Source: Marinomonas lutimaris
GTDB lineage: Bacteria > Pseudomonadota > Gammaproteobacteria > Pseudomonadales > Marinomonadaceae
Reading direction: 5' to 3'
Assembly (NCBI RefSeq): GCF_019426345.1
Contig: NZ_JAHLLW010000014.1
Span: 12,863 to 76,862, forward strand
DNA length: 64,000 nucleotides
Every line of letters starts with the position of its first letter. The stretch's first letter is position 1. Below the pieces are notes generated by a model. It had not been told where the DNA came from. It worked only from the letters and a program-made list of their open reading frames with translations, and ran no database searches. This document shows, piece after piece, positions 1 to 9,484 of this stretch. The translations under genes and the position numbers were made by a program.

Positions 1-16
1 AAATAAAACAAGAACT

Positions 17-943
17 TTAGCGCTTCTTTTGATAAGCAGAGAAATCAATGACATTGTCTTTTTGCTTAACGCCTTGTTTTTTTCCAGAACTGGAGTTGGT
101 GTTTTTTGGCTTGGCATTTTTTTGACTCAATGAGCCTTCACCCAAATGCGCCACGCCAGCTGGCAAGGATTTGAGCAATTCGTCGAGCGCAGCTTCAGCG
201 GTTTTGTCATCCGAATCGTCTTCTGACAGACCGTCTAGTGAGAAGTGTTGGAAATAGCTTTTTGCTTCCAGCAAATTCGGTGTGATGATTTTTTCTGGGT
301 CAGAAGAATACGCGTTGAGCCATTGCAGTAAAAAGGCCTGAACCGGATAGAAGTGACCTTTTTGGCCTTTCACGCTACGTATTATTCTACCAGTAAAGAG
401 GTTAAAATCGAGTAAGTCTTCTTCCTCTTCGAGTATAAAGTCTTCGTAGCAATGGCGCTGCAAATGCCAAGACACGTCATTGATATGAGCTTGCGCACTG
501 CGATCGCTACGTTGGTAAAACACCGCACTGTTGCCGAGTTCATGGCACGCTTCTAAGGATTCGGCGATGTCTTTTACAACCATATTATGCGGCGCAGTAA
601 TGCCCATAATATTCAGATACAAATGCCCTTCAAAATCGTTTAAAAAACTAGCGACATCACCTTTTTTCGGAGCCAACATGGTCATGCAATAACGCGTATT
701 GTAGTCCATCACCAGCAAGTATTTTTGGCGTTTCACCGAAATACAATGCACCAACCAATGCCAATCCGTATCGTACACATCGGTTAGTCCTAAACGATTA
801 GGAAACACTACACCATCTCTTGCCTGTTCGATGGCTTCGGTAATGGTTTTGTGTGGCGGCGTTTCCACACAAGTACGTTTTTCACCTTTTACCTTAGTGG
901 TAAATAATTCCACTGCGGCTTTCGTACAGTTAAACACCCACAT
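17..943 (-). CDS. DUF6933-like protein of unknown function
   Basis: Complete 308-residue protein with no signal peptide or membrane segment. The first ~170 residues have the look of the DUF6933 family: a start resembling MxVFNCTKAA, then an aromatic-rich stretch (DWHWLVHCISV), then a region containing LVMDYNTRYCMTML. These small cytosolic proteins are common in bacteria and have no established function. The last ~70 residues are acidic, then Lys/Ser/Asn-rich and probably disordered, ending in a basic tail. The gene is monocistronic; the start at 943 is the only one that keeps the conserved N-terminus. The DUF assignment is by pattern recognition and is moderately sure; no role can be inferred from the neighbours. 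Confidence 0.7.
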   Translation of the reverse strand: MWVFNCTKAAVELFTTKVKGEKRTCVETPPHKTITEAIEQARDGVVFPNRLGLTDVYDTDWHWLVHCISVKRQKYLLVMDYNTRYCMTMLAPKKGDVASFLNDFEGHLYLNIMGITAPHNMVVKDIAESLEACHELGNSAVFYQRSDRSAQAHINDVSWHLQRHCYEDFILEEEEDLLDFNLFTGRIIRSVKGQKGHFYPVQAFLLQWLNAYSSDPEKIITPNLLEAKSYFQHFSLDGLSEDDSDDKTAEAALDELLKSLPAGVAHLGEGSLSQKNAKPKNTNSSSGKKQGVKQKDNVIDFSAYQKKR

Positions 944-1129
944 GGATTCCTCTCAGCTGCTTAGTTTTTACTTTTCGACTTTCAACACAACGCGACGTTT
1001 GCCCGTTAGCAATTTCTGCATTAAGGCTTTTTTTATTTTCTCTAATGCGCCAGTTAAGATTGTAAAGCATCGATACTTCAGACGCATCGACAAACTGATT
1101 GGTGCACGCCCATAATATACTTTAAAAAC

Positions 1130-1157
1130 AAAAAGGCTTCTCAGTGGAAGCCTTTTT
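1130..1157 (-). terminator. Rho-independent terminator of acdS
   Basis: A perfect 11-bp stem (AAAAAGGCTTC / GAAGCCTTTTT) with a 6-nt loop lies about 40 bp beyond the acdS stop. On the minus strand it is followed by a T-rich run. Confidence 0.85.
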
Positions 1158-1195
1158 GTCGATAAAACACAGCGTTTTAGATAGCTTAATAACGC

Positions 1196-2209
1196 TTAGC
1201 CATTACGATAAATATAGCTATAACCATTAATAGCAGGAACACCGCCAAGATGAGCGTAAAGCACTTTTGAGCCTTCTGGGAAGAAGCCTTTTTTAGACAA
1301 GTCGATCAAGCCTTGCATGGATTTCCCCTCATAAACGGGATCTGTCATCATGCCTTCTAAACGCGCGACCAAGCGAATCGCGTCATTTGTTTCATTAGAT
1401 GGGACACCATAAGCTGGGTAAGCGTAATCTTCATTGATAACAATGTCGTCAGCGGTCATTTCACGACCAAGTTCAACCAACTCTGCAGTTTTTTGTGCGA
1501 TAGAAAGCACTTGCGCACGGGTTTGCTCTGGCGTACCAGACGCATCAATACCAATAACATTTTTTGAACGTCCATCTGCCGCGAAACCCACAGCCATACC
1601 AGCATGAGTAGAACCCGTTACGGTACACACTACGATGTAGTCGAATTTGAATCCTAGCTCTTTCTCTTGCTCACGCACTTCTTCAGCAAAGCCCACATAA
1701 CCCAAGCCACCAAATTTATGCACAGACGCACCTGCTGGAATTGGGTACGGAATCCCGCCTTTGGCTTTTACATCTTCAATGGCGTTTTTCCAGCTTTCAC
1801 GAATACCAATGTCAAAACCATCATTCACAAGATCGATTTCTGCGCCCATCACACGGCTCATCAAAATGTTACCAACGCGGTCATAAACCGCATCTTCAAA
1901 TGGCACCCAGCTTTCTTGTACCAAGCGACATTTCATGCCAATTTTAGCGGCTGTCGCGGTAACCAAACGAGTATGATTAGATTGCACACCACCAATACTC
2001 ACCAAGGTATCCGCACCGGATGCAATGGCATCTGGCACTATGTATTCCAGTTTACGAAGTTTGTTACCACCTAAGGCTAAACCTGAGTTGCAGTCTTCAC
2101 GTTTCGCGTAAACTTCAATATTGCCTAAGTGATCAGATAGACGTTGTAGCTTTTCAATTGGCGTTGGTCCAAATGTAAGTGGGTAACGTTCAAATTTTTT
2201 CAGGTTCAT
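1196..2209 (-). CDS. acdS: 1-aminocyclopropane-1-carboxylate deaminase (PLP enzyme)
   Basis: PLP-dependent fold-type II enzyme of 337 residues, matching the ~338 of true ACC deaminases, which open the cyclopropane ring to give 2-oxobutyrate and ammonia. The PLP lysine is Lys50 in [10 protein letters not shown]. The pair that separates ACC deaminase from D-cysteine desulfhydrase appears to be of the deaminase type: Tyr-Glu in DPVYEGKS and Leu in YAHLGG. One departure is the substrate loop, [10 protein letters not shown], where characterised deaminases usually have Gln in place of His; His is typical of the desulfhydrases. It is monocistronic with its own terminator. I am confident of the family, and fairly sure of ACC rather than D-cysteine as substrate. 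Confidence 0.85.
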   Translation of the reverse strand: MNLKKFERYPLTFGPTPIEKLQRLSDHLGNIEVYAKREDCNSGLALGGNKLRKLEYIVPDAIASGADTLVSIGGVQSNHTRLVTATAAKIGMKCRLVQESWVPFEDAVYDRVGNILMSRVMGAEIDLVNDGFDIGIRESWKNAIEDVKAKGGIPYPIPAGASVHKFGGLGYVGFAEEVREQEKELGFKFDYIVVCTVTGSTHAGMAVGFAADGRSKNVIGIDASGTPEQTRAQVLSIAQKTAELVELGREMTADDIVINEDYAYPAYGVPSNETNDAIRLVARLEGMMTDPVYEGKSMQGLIDLSKKGFFPEGSKVLYAHLGGVPAINGYSYIYRNG

Positions 2210-2489
2210 AGCCGTCGTTCCTTATCAGTTTAAAGTTTGTCGATTTAAGCTCTTCGTTGTAAGCAGTTCGTTTTAACTTATAAACAGACTACCGAACAAA
2301 CCATGAAAGGTGCTTTCTAATATCAATTATTTTAGAAAGATAAAAAAATAAAAACCATAAAAATGATAAAGAAACAGTCAAAAAAACCATAAATACGAAA
2401 TATAATTTCATCTGCAAAAACACGTTATTCTCTCCTATAAAGCACCAATCTAGCGAAGATATTGAACGAGAAAAAAGCGTAATTTAGAG
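2210..2489. other. AT-rich spacer upstream of acdS
   Basis: Gene-free, strongly AT-rich interval that must hold the acdS promoter (minus strand). The stretch about 2330-2400 is rich in A-tracts. I see no convincing -35/-10 pair or operator, and no coding sequence. Confidence 0.5.
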
Positions 2490-2527
2490 CAAAAAAAGAC
2501 CGCTTTTACATACTGAAAAAGCAGTCT
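2490..2527 (-). terminator. Terminator of the peptide-transport/M20/RidA operon
   Basis: On the minus strand, stem AGACTGCTTTT / AAAAGCGGTCT (one G-T pair) is followed by seven T residues. It lies ~50 bp after the RidA stop, at the end of the long operon. Confidence 0.8.
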
Positions 2528-2576
2528 AAGGGAGGTATGAAGAAGTTAGTAAGAGATAGAAGGAAAAAGTAAAAAG

Positions 2577-2984
2577 TTAAGTAACAGCAAGGGACCAAAC
2601 TGGATCTGGAATCATCATAATGGCTTCCACTTGCATCTTGGCATCCATTGGCAATGCACTTACCGAGACAACTGCTCTTGCAGGAAGTGGCGAACTAAGG
2701 TGATTAATCATTTCCTTATTGAATTCAGCTAGATTCGCCATATCTTTAAGATAAATAGTCAGCTTCACCACATGTTCAAGTGAACCACCAGAGGCCGTTG
2801 CTATAGCACTCAAGTTATGAAAAACCTGAGCGGTTTGTTCGGCAATCGAGCCTTGCAACAATGCATTAGTTTCAGCTATGAGAGGAATCTGTCCAGATAA
2901 AAACGCCCAGTTTCCAGACTTTATTGCTTGTGAACAAACATCAGATTCAGATGGTGCTAATTCGGTTTCAATTGGGTGAAGCAT
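2577..2984 (-). CDS. RidA family enamine/imine deaminase
   Basis: RidA/YjgF/UK114 proteins hydrolyse reactive enamines and imines, such as 2-aminoacrylate, that PLP enzymes release. The product here has 135 residues, a normal family length. The conserved arginine region (LPARAVVSVSALP) followed by VEAIMM is present, as is the NLSAIATASGGSLEHVVKLTIYLKD segment. I chose the start at 2984 because it has a clear AAGGAGAG ribosome-binding site. An upstream in-frame start at 3026 would overlap the M20 gene and adds residues unlike the family. It is the last gene of the operon. The D-serine dehydratase nearby makes aminoacrylate, so a detoxifying role fits; that link is inference. Confidence 0.88.
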   Translation of the reverse strand: MLHPIETELAPSESDVCSQAIKSGNWAFLSGQIPLIAETNALLQGSIAEQTAQVFHNLSAIATASGGSLEHVVKLTIYLKDMANLAEFNKEMINHLSSPLPARAVVSVSALPMDAKMQVEAIMMIPDPVWSLAVT

Positions 2985-3006
2985 AGCGCTCTCCTTATAG
3001 AAGCCT

Positions 3007-4224
3007 TTATGGCAAAAGCAATACACTTTTCGCTACAGCTTGAGTACGAGGAACAAAGGTATCCAGCAAACAAAGCTCGCCTTCGGTGTGCATTTTCGCG
3101 CCCACAGGCCCAGTTCCACACAAAGTCGGAACTCCCATCGACGAAGTAAAACCGGCATCCGAACACCCGCCGGTAAATTCCCCTTCAACGGAAAACCCTA
3201 GCGACTCGGCCTGCGTTTGATAATGCGCCAATAACGCATCACTCATGCTTGATTCAAACGGATGAAACGCCGATATCAATCGCACCGAAGCCGTCACACC
3301 ATGCAATCTAGGCATATCAATAATGGCCTGAATGGCGTCCATTGCATCGACCATTTGCTCTTTGGTAATGTAACGTAAATCCAAACGGGCCTTGGCTTCT
3401 GCCGCAACTGTGTTAGAAGACATACCACCGCTAATTAAACCAACATTGGTCGTAACACCGCTTTCGTAATCGGTCAACGCATGCAGTTCAGTGATGATTA
3501 AGGCCAAGCCACCAATAGCGCTGGCACCATCGGCGTGATTTACGCCAGAGTGCGCCGCTTTACCTTTGACAACAATCTCAAAGCTCGCACCGCCTTTTCG
3601 AGCCGATACCACATTGCCACTGATACGACCAGGTTCGGCATTAAATACCGCTTTCGCGCCCTTCACCATTTGCTGAATAACATGGCGACCTTCTGGCGAA
3701 CCAATTTCTTCATCGCCAGTAAATAAGCCAACAACGGGGTGAGGCAATGCATCGATATCAGAGTTATTCAACAAATGCTGCAAACCTCTTAACACAAAAC
3801 AATTCAGCACCAAGCCAGATTTCATGTCCGCCACGCCTGGCCCAAACGCCGTCATGCCGTCACGCGTAAAACCTCGTGTTACAACAGTGCCTTTAGGGAA
3901 AACCGTGTCTCTGTGTCCCATCAGAAAGATGGCCGGCTGAGAATCTTTTTTATCAAATCCAGAGCCAATACGTGCTTCCAATACATCACCAGAACTATCT
4001 GATTTATGCCAATGACATTCGATACCGTCGGCTTCTAACCAAGACGCCATTAACTTTCCAGCCGCATCAACGCCTTCTTTGTCATAGCTGTTTGAGTCGG
4101 TATCAACTAATTCTTGCAGACACTGAATCATCTCGTCCTCTTGAGTGGCTAGCCAATCACAAAGTAAATCCGCATAGGGCGCAAGCCCGCTATTGCTTAC
4201 CTTTTTTACTGTCGCTAATGTCAT
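3007..4224 (-). CDS. M20 family metallopeptidase, glutamate carboxypeptidase type
   Basis: Zinc-dependent amidohydrolase of 405 residues resembling carboxypeptidase G2, a family that removes a C-terminal amino acid or an N-acyl group. Visible metal and catalytic residues: His104 and Asp106 in MGHRDTVFP, the bridging Asp in GPGVADMKSG, the Glu-Glu pair in TGDEEIGSPEG, Glu in FNAEPGR, and a late His in GAKMHTEGE. There is no signal peptide, so it acts in the cytoplasm. Strong ribosome-binding site AAGGAG six bases before the ATG. It sits 10 bp after the second M20 gene and downstream of the peptide importer, so it probably cleaves the imported substrate. The true substrate cannot be read from sequence. 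Confidence 0.87.
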   Translation of the reverse strand: MTLATVKKVSNSGLAPYADLLCDWLATQEDEMIQCLQELVDTDSNSYDKEGVDAAGKLMASWLEADGIECHWHKSDSSGDVLEARIGSGFDKKDSQPAIFLMGHRDTVFPKGTVVTRGFTRDGMTAFGPGVADMKSGLVLNCFVLRGLQHLLNNSDIDALPHPVVGLFTGDEEIGSPEGRHVIQQMVKGAKAVFNAEPGRISGNVVSARKGGASFEIVVKGKAAHSGVNHADGASAIGGLALIITELHALTDYESGVTTNVGLISGGMSSNTVAAEAKARLDLRYITKEQMVDAMDAIQAIIDMPRLHGVTASVRLISAFHPFESSMSDALLAHYQTQAESLGFSVEGEFTGGCSDAGFTSSMGVPTLCGTGPVGAKMHTEGELCLLDTFVPRTQAVAKSVLLLP

Positions 4225-4234
4225 GTCGTTCTCC

Positions 4235-5650
4235 TTAACGTTTTGCCTGAATCGATGAACCTTGTTCTGATAAATCCCAAAAAAGCCCCGTCATAATCTG
4301 CAACGCCTCACGACACACTGGCGCTAATACGTGTTCATTTGGCGCATGTTGACTACAAGCTGGATAAGAGTGAGGCACCCAAACGGTGGGTAAATTGAGA
4401 ATATTGGCAAACACATCATTTGGTAATGAGCCGCCTAGATTAGGCAATAACACTGGTTTCTTTCCCGTTGTTTGCGCAAGAGAACCCAAGGCCCACTCCA
4501 CCCAAGGGTCCTCTGGATCAAGGCGTGTCGCCTCCATCGTATGGCCGCTATCAGTGACTTCAACATCACCAAAACCATGTTGATCCAAATGATCTCGAAT
4601 GTGTTTTAAGAAGTTTTGACTATCGCTTTCGACCACAAAACGCAGCTGACAATGGGCGCTGGCGTAACCGGGAATAGCATTTACAGGCATCTCTGGATTG
4701 CCGGTTTTACAGGCCAACATTTCTAAAGTGTTCCACGCAAAAACCCGCTCTGCTGGGGTTAAATCGGGCTCACCCCAATTAGGATCAATGGCTGGGCTGT
4801 TTACTCCTTCTCCCACGGGAATGTCTTTTAAAGCAACACGTACAGATTCTGGCAAACGCGCAGGTAATAAGCCTTTAACGAGAATCTTGCCTTTGGCATC
4901 CACCATAGACGCCCAAGCATGGGCCAAGCGCGTACCAGCGTTGCTCAATAAACCGCCCCAATTACCAGAATGATGAGCGCCATCGCGCAACAACACTTTC
5001 ATATCAAAATTAAAACCACCTCGCGATCCAAGGAAAATGGTCGGATGCTCAGCACTTAATCGTGGGCCGTCAGAGGCAATAAACAAATCCGCCGCAAGCT
5101 CCTCTTTATGAAGCTCACAAAGCTCTGCTAACCCTGGTGATCCAGCTTCTTCACCCATTTCTAGAATCACTTTGACGTTGAATCCTAGCTTGCCATCTTT
5201 CGCATCAATCACCTGTTTTAATGCTGCAAAGTTAATCGTGTGCTGACCTTTGTTATCCGCTGTTCCTCGGCCATACCAACGGTCGCCATCCACCACTACT
5301 TTCCAAGGTGACAATCCAGCTTTCCATTGATCATCATAACCGCGTACCACGTCGCCATGACCATAAGTCAGCAGCGTTAGTTGAACAGGATCCTCGATTC
5401 GTTCCGCAATCAAAAATGGCCAAGAACCCGGTTGATTTGCTTCGGTAACTGGATTGGCAACAATGCGTGATTGAAAGCCCAAAGAAGCAAGCTCGGGCAT
5501 AATAATGTCTTGCAAATAAGCGTGTAACTGATCAAAATCCTCGTGATTTTGGCTCTCACTATGAACGCTAACACGCTGTTCTAACGCCGAAAAAAAAGCA
5601 CCGGAATCAAAATAAAACTCCGCACCTTGAATGGTCGATTGACGACTCAT
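4235..5650 (-). CDS. M20 family metallopeptidase (ArgE/DapE/dipeptidase group)
   Basis: A second, only distantly related M20 amidohydrolase of 471 residues. Metal ligands visible: His98 and Asp100 in TYGHGDVVRG, Asp in GRGTADNKGQH, Glu-Glu in EMGEEAGSPG, Asp in IASDGPRLS, and His in a late motif, CSQHAPNEH. The length fits the dipeptidase/acetylornithine-deacetylase-like branch with the inserted dimerisation lid. No export signal. The start has an AAGGAG site. It lies between the ABC ATPase gene and the other M20 gene in one operon. Two hydrolases side by side suggest sequential trimming of one substrate or a small mixture; this is inference. Confidence 0.87.
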   Translation of the reverse strand: MSRQSTIQGAEFYFDSGAFFSALEQRVSVHSESQNHEDFDQLHAYLQDIIMPELASLGFQSRIVANPVTEANQPGSWPFLIAERIEDPVQLTLLTYGHGDVVRGYDDQWKAGLSPWKVVVDGDRWYGRGTADNKGQHTINFAALKQVIDAKDGKLGFNVKVILEMGEEAGSPGLAELCELHKEELAADLFIASDGPRLSAEHPTIFLGSRGGFNFDMKVLLRDGAHHSGNWGGLLSNAGTRLAHAWASMVDAKGKILVKGLLPARLPESVRVALKDIPVGEGVNSPAIDPNWGEPDLTPAERVFAWNTLEMLACKTGNPEMPVNAIPGYASAHCQLRFVVESDSQNFLKHIRDHLDQHGFGDVEVTDSGHTMEATRLDPEDPWVEWALGSLAQTTGKKPVLLPNLGGSLPNDVFANILNLPTVWVPHSYPACSQHAPNEHVLAPVCREALQIMTGLFWDLSEQGSSIQAKR

Positions 5651-5701
5651 GTTGTCTCCTTAAAAAAATAAAAGCTAGGCAAAAAGGTAAAATCAAACCG
5701 A

Positions 5702-6535
5702 TTAAGAAGCACGATCCCACGCGCTAGAATCCAACACCTCAGGCAAGCCCAAAGCAGGTTCAGGTGTTAAAACAGAAGACAACAAGGCTTGGGTATAAGG
5801 GTGTTGAGCATTTTGAAAGATCTCTTCCCGTGTACCCTGCTCGACAATTTTGCCGCGATACATCACCGCCACTCGATCCACCAAATGTTCCACCACGCCA
5901 AGGTTATGGCTGATAAATAAATACGTTAGTCCTAGCTCTTTTTTCAAATCCATCAATAGGTTAAGAATTTGCGCCTGCACAGACACATCCAGCGCCGAAG
6001 TCGGCTCATCACACACCAAGATGTTAGGTTTTAGAATCAAGGCACGAGCAATAGCAACCCGCTGACGTTGACCACCTGATAATTGTCCTGGATAATTTTT
6101 TAACAAGCGCTCAGGCAAACCTACCAAATCACTGATGTCTTGCACGGCTTTTTGCTGACTTTTAGCGTCGCCAATTTTATGCAACTGCAAGGGCAAACGG
6201 ATAATTTGTTCGATGGTTTTTCGTGGATTCAAAGACGAATAAGGATCCTGAAAAATCGGTTGTAGCTGACGAGACATCGACAAACGAGAGCTTGCCCCTC
6301 GCATCTTGTCATTAATCAACACATCACCATCGGTCGGTTCTAATAAACCTAGAATCATTTTCGCCAAGGTGCTTTTCCCGCAGCCAGATTCGCCAACCAA
6401 ACCCAAGGTTTCACCGGGACGAATGCGTAATGAAATACCGTCCACCGCTTTTAGCAATGTAGGTTCTTTAAATGCGCCATTTTTAAGATAAAAATGACGG
6501 GACAAATTCGATAGTTCCAAAGCGTATTCAGCCAT
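5702..6535 (-). CDS. Peptide ABC transporter ATP-binding protein (DppF-like)
   Basis: One of the two ATPases of a dipeptide/oligopeptide-type importer. The 277-residue product has Walker A GESGCGKS (residues 48-55), the signature LSGGQRQR, Walker B ILVCDEPTSALD and the switch His (FISHNLG). I set the start at 6535: its ATG overlaps the previous gene's TAA by one base and has an AGGAGG site. A longer reading from 6574 would add 13 residues unlike the family. Translational coupling with the DppD-like gene is therefore expected. It acts at the inner face of the membrane together with the two permeases. Confidence 0.92.
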   Translation of the reverse strand: MAEYALELSNLSRHFYLKNGAFKEPTLLKAVDGISLRIRPGETLGLVGESGCGKSTLAKMILGLLEPTDGDVLINDKMRGASSRLSMSRQLQPIFQDPYSSLNPRKTIEQIIRLPLQLHKIGDAKSQQKAVQDISDLVGLPERLLKNYPGQLSGGQRQRVAIARALILKPNILVCDEPTSALDVSVQAQILNLLMDLKKELGLTYLFISHNLGVVEHLVDRVAVMYRGKIVEQGTREEIFQNAQHPYTQALLSSVLTPEPALGLPEVLDSSAWDRAS

Positions 6536-7530
6536 TACACCGCCTCCTGAAATGACGTCGTCGCAACAGGACAACGTACTTGATGGGCCTCTGAACCTAA
6601 ATGATTTTCCAAACTAGGCGAACGGTAACAACACTCGCCAATCGAGGCACTGCAACGGTTTTCAAACGCACAACCTTTAAGCTCGCCAATCAAGCTCGGC
6701 ACCACGCCCGGAATTGATTCCAAATGACTACCTGGTAAGGTTTTGCCTGGAATTGGAATGCAGTTGAGTAAGCCCTTGGTATAAGGATGTTGTGGATCGG
6801 CAAACAAATCTTGCGCGGAAGCGGTTTCCACTACTTGTCCGGCGTACATCACCGCCACACGATCGGCAATACGCGCTACCACACCAAGGTCATGAGTAAT
6901 AAAAATAACGGCGGTGCCGAACTCTTGCTGAAGCTCACGAATCAATCGCAATATTTGCGCTTGAATCGTCACGTCTAATGCCGTAGTTGGCTCATCCGCG
7001 ATAATCAAGTCTGGTTCACACATCAACGCCATGGCGATCATCACCCGTTGACGCAAACCTCCCGATAATTGATGCGGATACTGATCTAAGCGCTTTTCTG
7101 GATACGGCACACCAGCACGCTCCAATAAATACACTGCGCGTTTTTTGGCTTCGTCTTTGCTTACTTTTTTGTGTTTGATAATGCCTTCGCAAAGCTGATT
7201 ACCCAAGGTATAAGAAGGATTCAGCGAAGTCATTGGCTCTTGAAAAATCATCGACATGCGCATGCCGCGCACTTGATTGCGTTCTTTTTTCGATAAGGAT
7301 AATAAATCCATACCATCGAAGTACATTGTCTCAGCGGTCACTTCTGCACGCTTCGGCAACAAGCCCATCAACGCCATAGACGTCATGGATTTACCACACC
7401 CAGATTCCCCTACGATGCAGAGCATTTCGCCTTTATTCACATGCAAATCAATACCACGTACCGCACGTAAATTGCCATTTGGCGTTGGCAGACTGACTTG
7501 TAAATTTTTTACGTCGAGTATTCGTTTCAT
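6535..7530 (-). CDS. Peptide ABC transporter ATP-binding protein (DppD-like)
   Basis: Partner ATPase of 331 residues. Walker A GESGCGKS (41-48), signature LSGGLRQR, Walker B LIIADEPTTALD and the switch His (FITHDLG) are all intact. The C-terminal ~60 residues form the oligopeptide/dipeptide extension, with several cysteines (GCAFENRCSASIGECCYRSP and a final VRCP). In some homologs this region is proposed to carry an iron-sulfur cluster. GAGGAG ribosome-binding site. The gene is 16 bp downstream of the permease gene in the operon. Confidence 0.92.
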   Translation of the reverse strand: MKRILDVKNLQVSLPTPNGNLRAVRGIDLHVNKGEMLCIVGESGCGKSMTSMALMGLLPKRAEVTAETMYFDGMDLLSLSKKERNQVRGMRMSMIFQEPMTSLNPSYTLGNQLCEGIIKHKKVSKDEAKKRAVYLLERAGVPYPEKRLDQYPHQLSGGLRQRVMIAMALMCEPDLIIADEPTTALDVTIQAQILRLIRELQQEFGTAVIFITHDLGVVARIADRVAVMYAGQVVETASAQDLFADPQHPYTKGLLNCIPIPGKTLPGSHLESIPGVVPSLIGELKGCAFENRCSASIGECCYRSPSLENHLGSEAHQVRCPVATTSFQEAV

Positions 7531-7546
7531 GATGTCTCCTCTGGCC

Positions 7547-8464
7547 TCAATTCCGGCCTTCTGGCGCGTTCATATCACGCAAACCGTCGCCAACTAAGTT
7601 AATCGCCAATACCAACACCATCAATGCAATGCCAGGAATCGCAATAACCCAAGTTTTGAAAAACATGTACGCCTTGCCTTCCGAAATCATTAATCCCCAA
7701 GAGGGCATTGGCGGCTGAACGCCCAAGCCTAAAAAGGACAAGGTCGCTTCCAGCAAGATGGCATGAGCCATTTCCAAGGTCATCACTACAATCAGCGCAC
7801 TTAAAATATTGGGCAATAATTCCCGCACTAAAATATAAGTAGTTGATGCACCTAATACTTTTGCCGAAGCTATGAATTCAGCATCCCGCAATTGCTGAGT
7901 CGTGGAGCGCGCCACCACTGCGAAGCGATCCCATAACAGCAAGCCCAATAAGATGATTACCATTTGTAAGGAGCCGCCGACTAAAGCCGACATCGCCAAG
8001 GCCACAAGAACAACCGGCATGGCCAAACGCGTGGTAATGATGTAACTGATCACCGCATCGACTCGACCACCGAAATAACCCGCCAGCACACCCAATGTCG
8101 TGCCAATCAGCCCAGAAATAAGCGCGGCGGATAAACCAATTGTCAGCGAAATTCGCGCCCCGTAAAGCAAGCGACTTAGGTAATCTCGCCCCAATTTATC
8201 AGTGCCAAAAACATGTTCCCACGAGCCTTTTTCGTGCCAAACGGGTGGAATCATGCGCTGTGAAATATTTTGTAGATAAGGATCATGAGGCGCCAACCAA
8301 GGTGCTAAAATCGCCAGTACCACGATCAGTCCCAGAATAATCGACCCCATTAACAAACCACGGTGACCCAAGAAGCGATTCATCATGCGGCGCCACTCGG
8401 GAACCTCTGGTAAAAAAGTGCTGGCGCTCGCAGCCGTTGAAACAGTAGAAGTAGAATCAGACAT
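7547..8464 (-). CDS. Peptide ABC transporter permease (DppC-like)
   Basis: Inner-membrane permease of 305 residues with about six transmembrane helices. The first helix follows a cytoplasmic N-terminal arm (RRMMNRFLGHRGLLMGSI). The DppC-type N-terminal domain is present, as is the EAA loop near the end of the BPD_transp_1 domain (reading EFIASAKVLGAS). I chose 8464 as start because GAGGTG precedes it at the right distance; starting at 8500 would overlap the upstream permease and give a Cys/Val-rich lead unlike the family. Forms the channel with the DppB-like protein. Confidence 0.9.
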   Translation of the reverse strand: MSDSTSTVSTAASASTFLPEVPEWRRMMNRFLGHRGLLMGSIILGLIVVLAILAPWLAPHDPYLQNISQRMIPPVWHEKGSWEHVFGTDKLGRDYLSRLLYGARISLTIGLSAALISGLIGTTLGVLAGYFGGRVDAVISYIITTRLAMPVVLVALAMSALVGGSLQMVIILLGLLLWDRFAVVARSTTQQLRDAEFIASAKVLGASTTYILVRELLPNILSALIVVMTLEMAHAILLEATLSFLGLGVQPPMPSWGLMISEGKAYMFFKTWVIAIPGIALMVLVLAINLVGDGLRDMNAPEGRN

Positions 8465-8474
8465 AGTAGACACC

Positions 8475-9392
8475 TCAGCGGACACGCAAACGTGGATCAA
8501 GCATGGCGTTGATCACATCCGCTAGAAAAGTTAACAGGATATAAAACACCGCAATAATCAACACCACGGCTTGCACCACTGGATAGTCATTACGGGTAAT
8601 CGCATCCCACGCGAGCTGGCCCAAACCTTTTAAAGAAAACACCGACTCGATGACCACCGAACCGCCTAACATAAAACCCAGTTCAACCGCCGCTAAAGCC
8701 ACCACAGGAATCACCGCATTGCGCAGTGCATGTTTAAAAATGACAGACGATTCATTCAAACCTTTAGAGCGAGCAGTACGAATGTAATCGGAATTCAAAA
8801 CTTCCAGCATGCCAGTACGCGTTAAACGCATCATGGCTGGCATGGCGTAATAACCCAGCGCAATAGCAGGTAAAACAAAATGCTGCCATGTCTCATTACC
8901 GCCCGCAGGTAACCAATGCAAATTCACCGCGAAAATTACGATTAAGGTTAAACCGAACCAAAAACTTGGCATGGCTTGACCAATAACCGCGATGGTTAAC
9001 GCCAAACGATCAATCCAAGTATCTTGTTTTATAGCAGCAATCACGCCAAGAGGAATGGCAATCACAGTTGCCAATGCTAATGCCAAACCGCCCAAAGTCA
9101 GTGTCACCGGCAAACGATCACTAATCAGTGACATCACGGTATCTTGAAAATAATAAGAACGACCAAAATCCAATTGAACTGCCGACCACAGCCAATCAAA
9201 GTATTGATAGACCATGGGTTTATCCAAGCCAAAATCGATACGAATTTGCTCTACCTGTTCTGCAGTAGATTCTGGACCCGCTATAGAAATGGCCAAATCG
9301 CCTGACAAATGCAGCAACATAAAACTCACGATAGATACAGTAATCGCCACACTAAACGCCACCAGTAATCGACGAAATATAAATACCAACAT
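8475..9392 (-). CDS. Peptide ABC transporter permease (DppB-like)
   Basis: Permease of 305 residues with the DppB/OppB pattern: first helix at the extreme N-terminus (MLVFIFRRLLVAFSVAITVS), a periplasmic loop, then five or more helices. The EAA loop reads DYIRTARSKGLNESSV. GGAGAGG precedes the ATG. It is second in the operon after the binding protein, separated by 92 bp that can form a small hairpin. Confidence 0.91.
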   Translation of the reverse strand: MLVFIFRRLLVAFSVAITVSIVSFMLLHLSGDLAISIAGPESTAEQVEQIRIDFGLDKPMVYQYFDWLWSAVQLDFGRSYYFQDTVMSLISDRLPVTLTLGGLALALATVIAIPLGVIAAIKQDTWIDRLALTIAVIGQAMPSFWFGLTLIVIFAVNLHWLPAGGNETWQHFVLPAIALGYYAMPAMMRLTRTGMLEVLNSDYIRTARSKGLNESSVIFKHALRNAVIPVVALAAVELGFMLGGSVVIESVFSLKGLGQLAWDAITRNDYPVVQAVVLIIAVFYILLTFLADVINAMLDPRLRVR

Positions 9393-9432
9393 AACCTCTC
9401 CCCAAAAACGCCTAGATGCCTTTGAACATTAG

Positions 9433-9473
9433 GCACCTAAGCGCAAACTAGGACACTTACGCACAGCAGTAAG
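9433..9473. repeat. Possible intercistronic hairpin after the binding-protein gene
   Basis: Between the binding-protein and permease genes, ACACTTAC and GTAAGCGT (about 9449-9472) can pair, with one G-U, around a short loop. Such hairpins after binding-protein genes often stabilise the upstream message and give unequal expression. There is no T-tract, so it is not a strong terminator. This is a low-confidence reading. Confidence 0.25.
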
Positions 9474-9484
9474 CGTCTTACTCA

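Noticed and set aside
831..1115. Plus-strand open frame of 94 codons overlapping the DUF6933-like gene
   Set aside because: Mostly antisense to a better-supported gene, no ribosome-binding site, no recognisable family; the part beyond 943 has no coding character.
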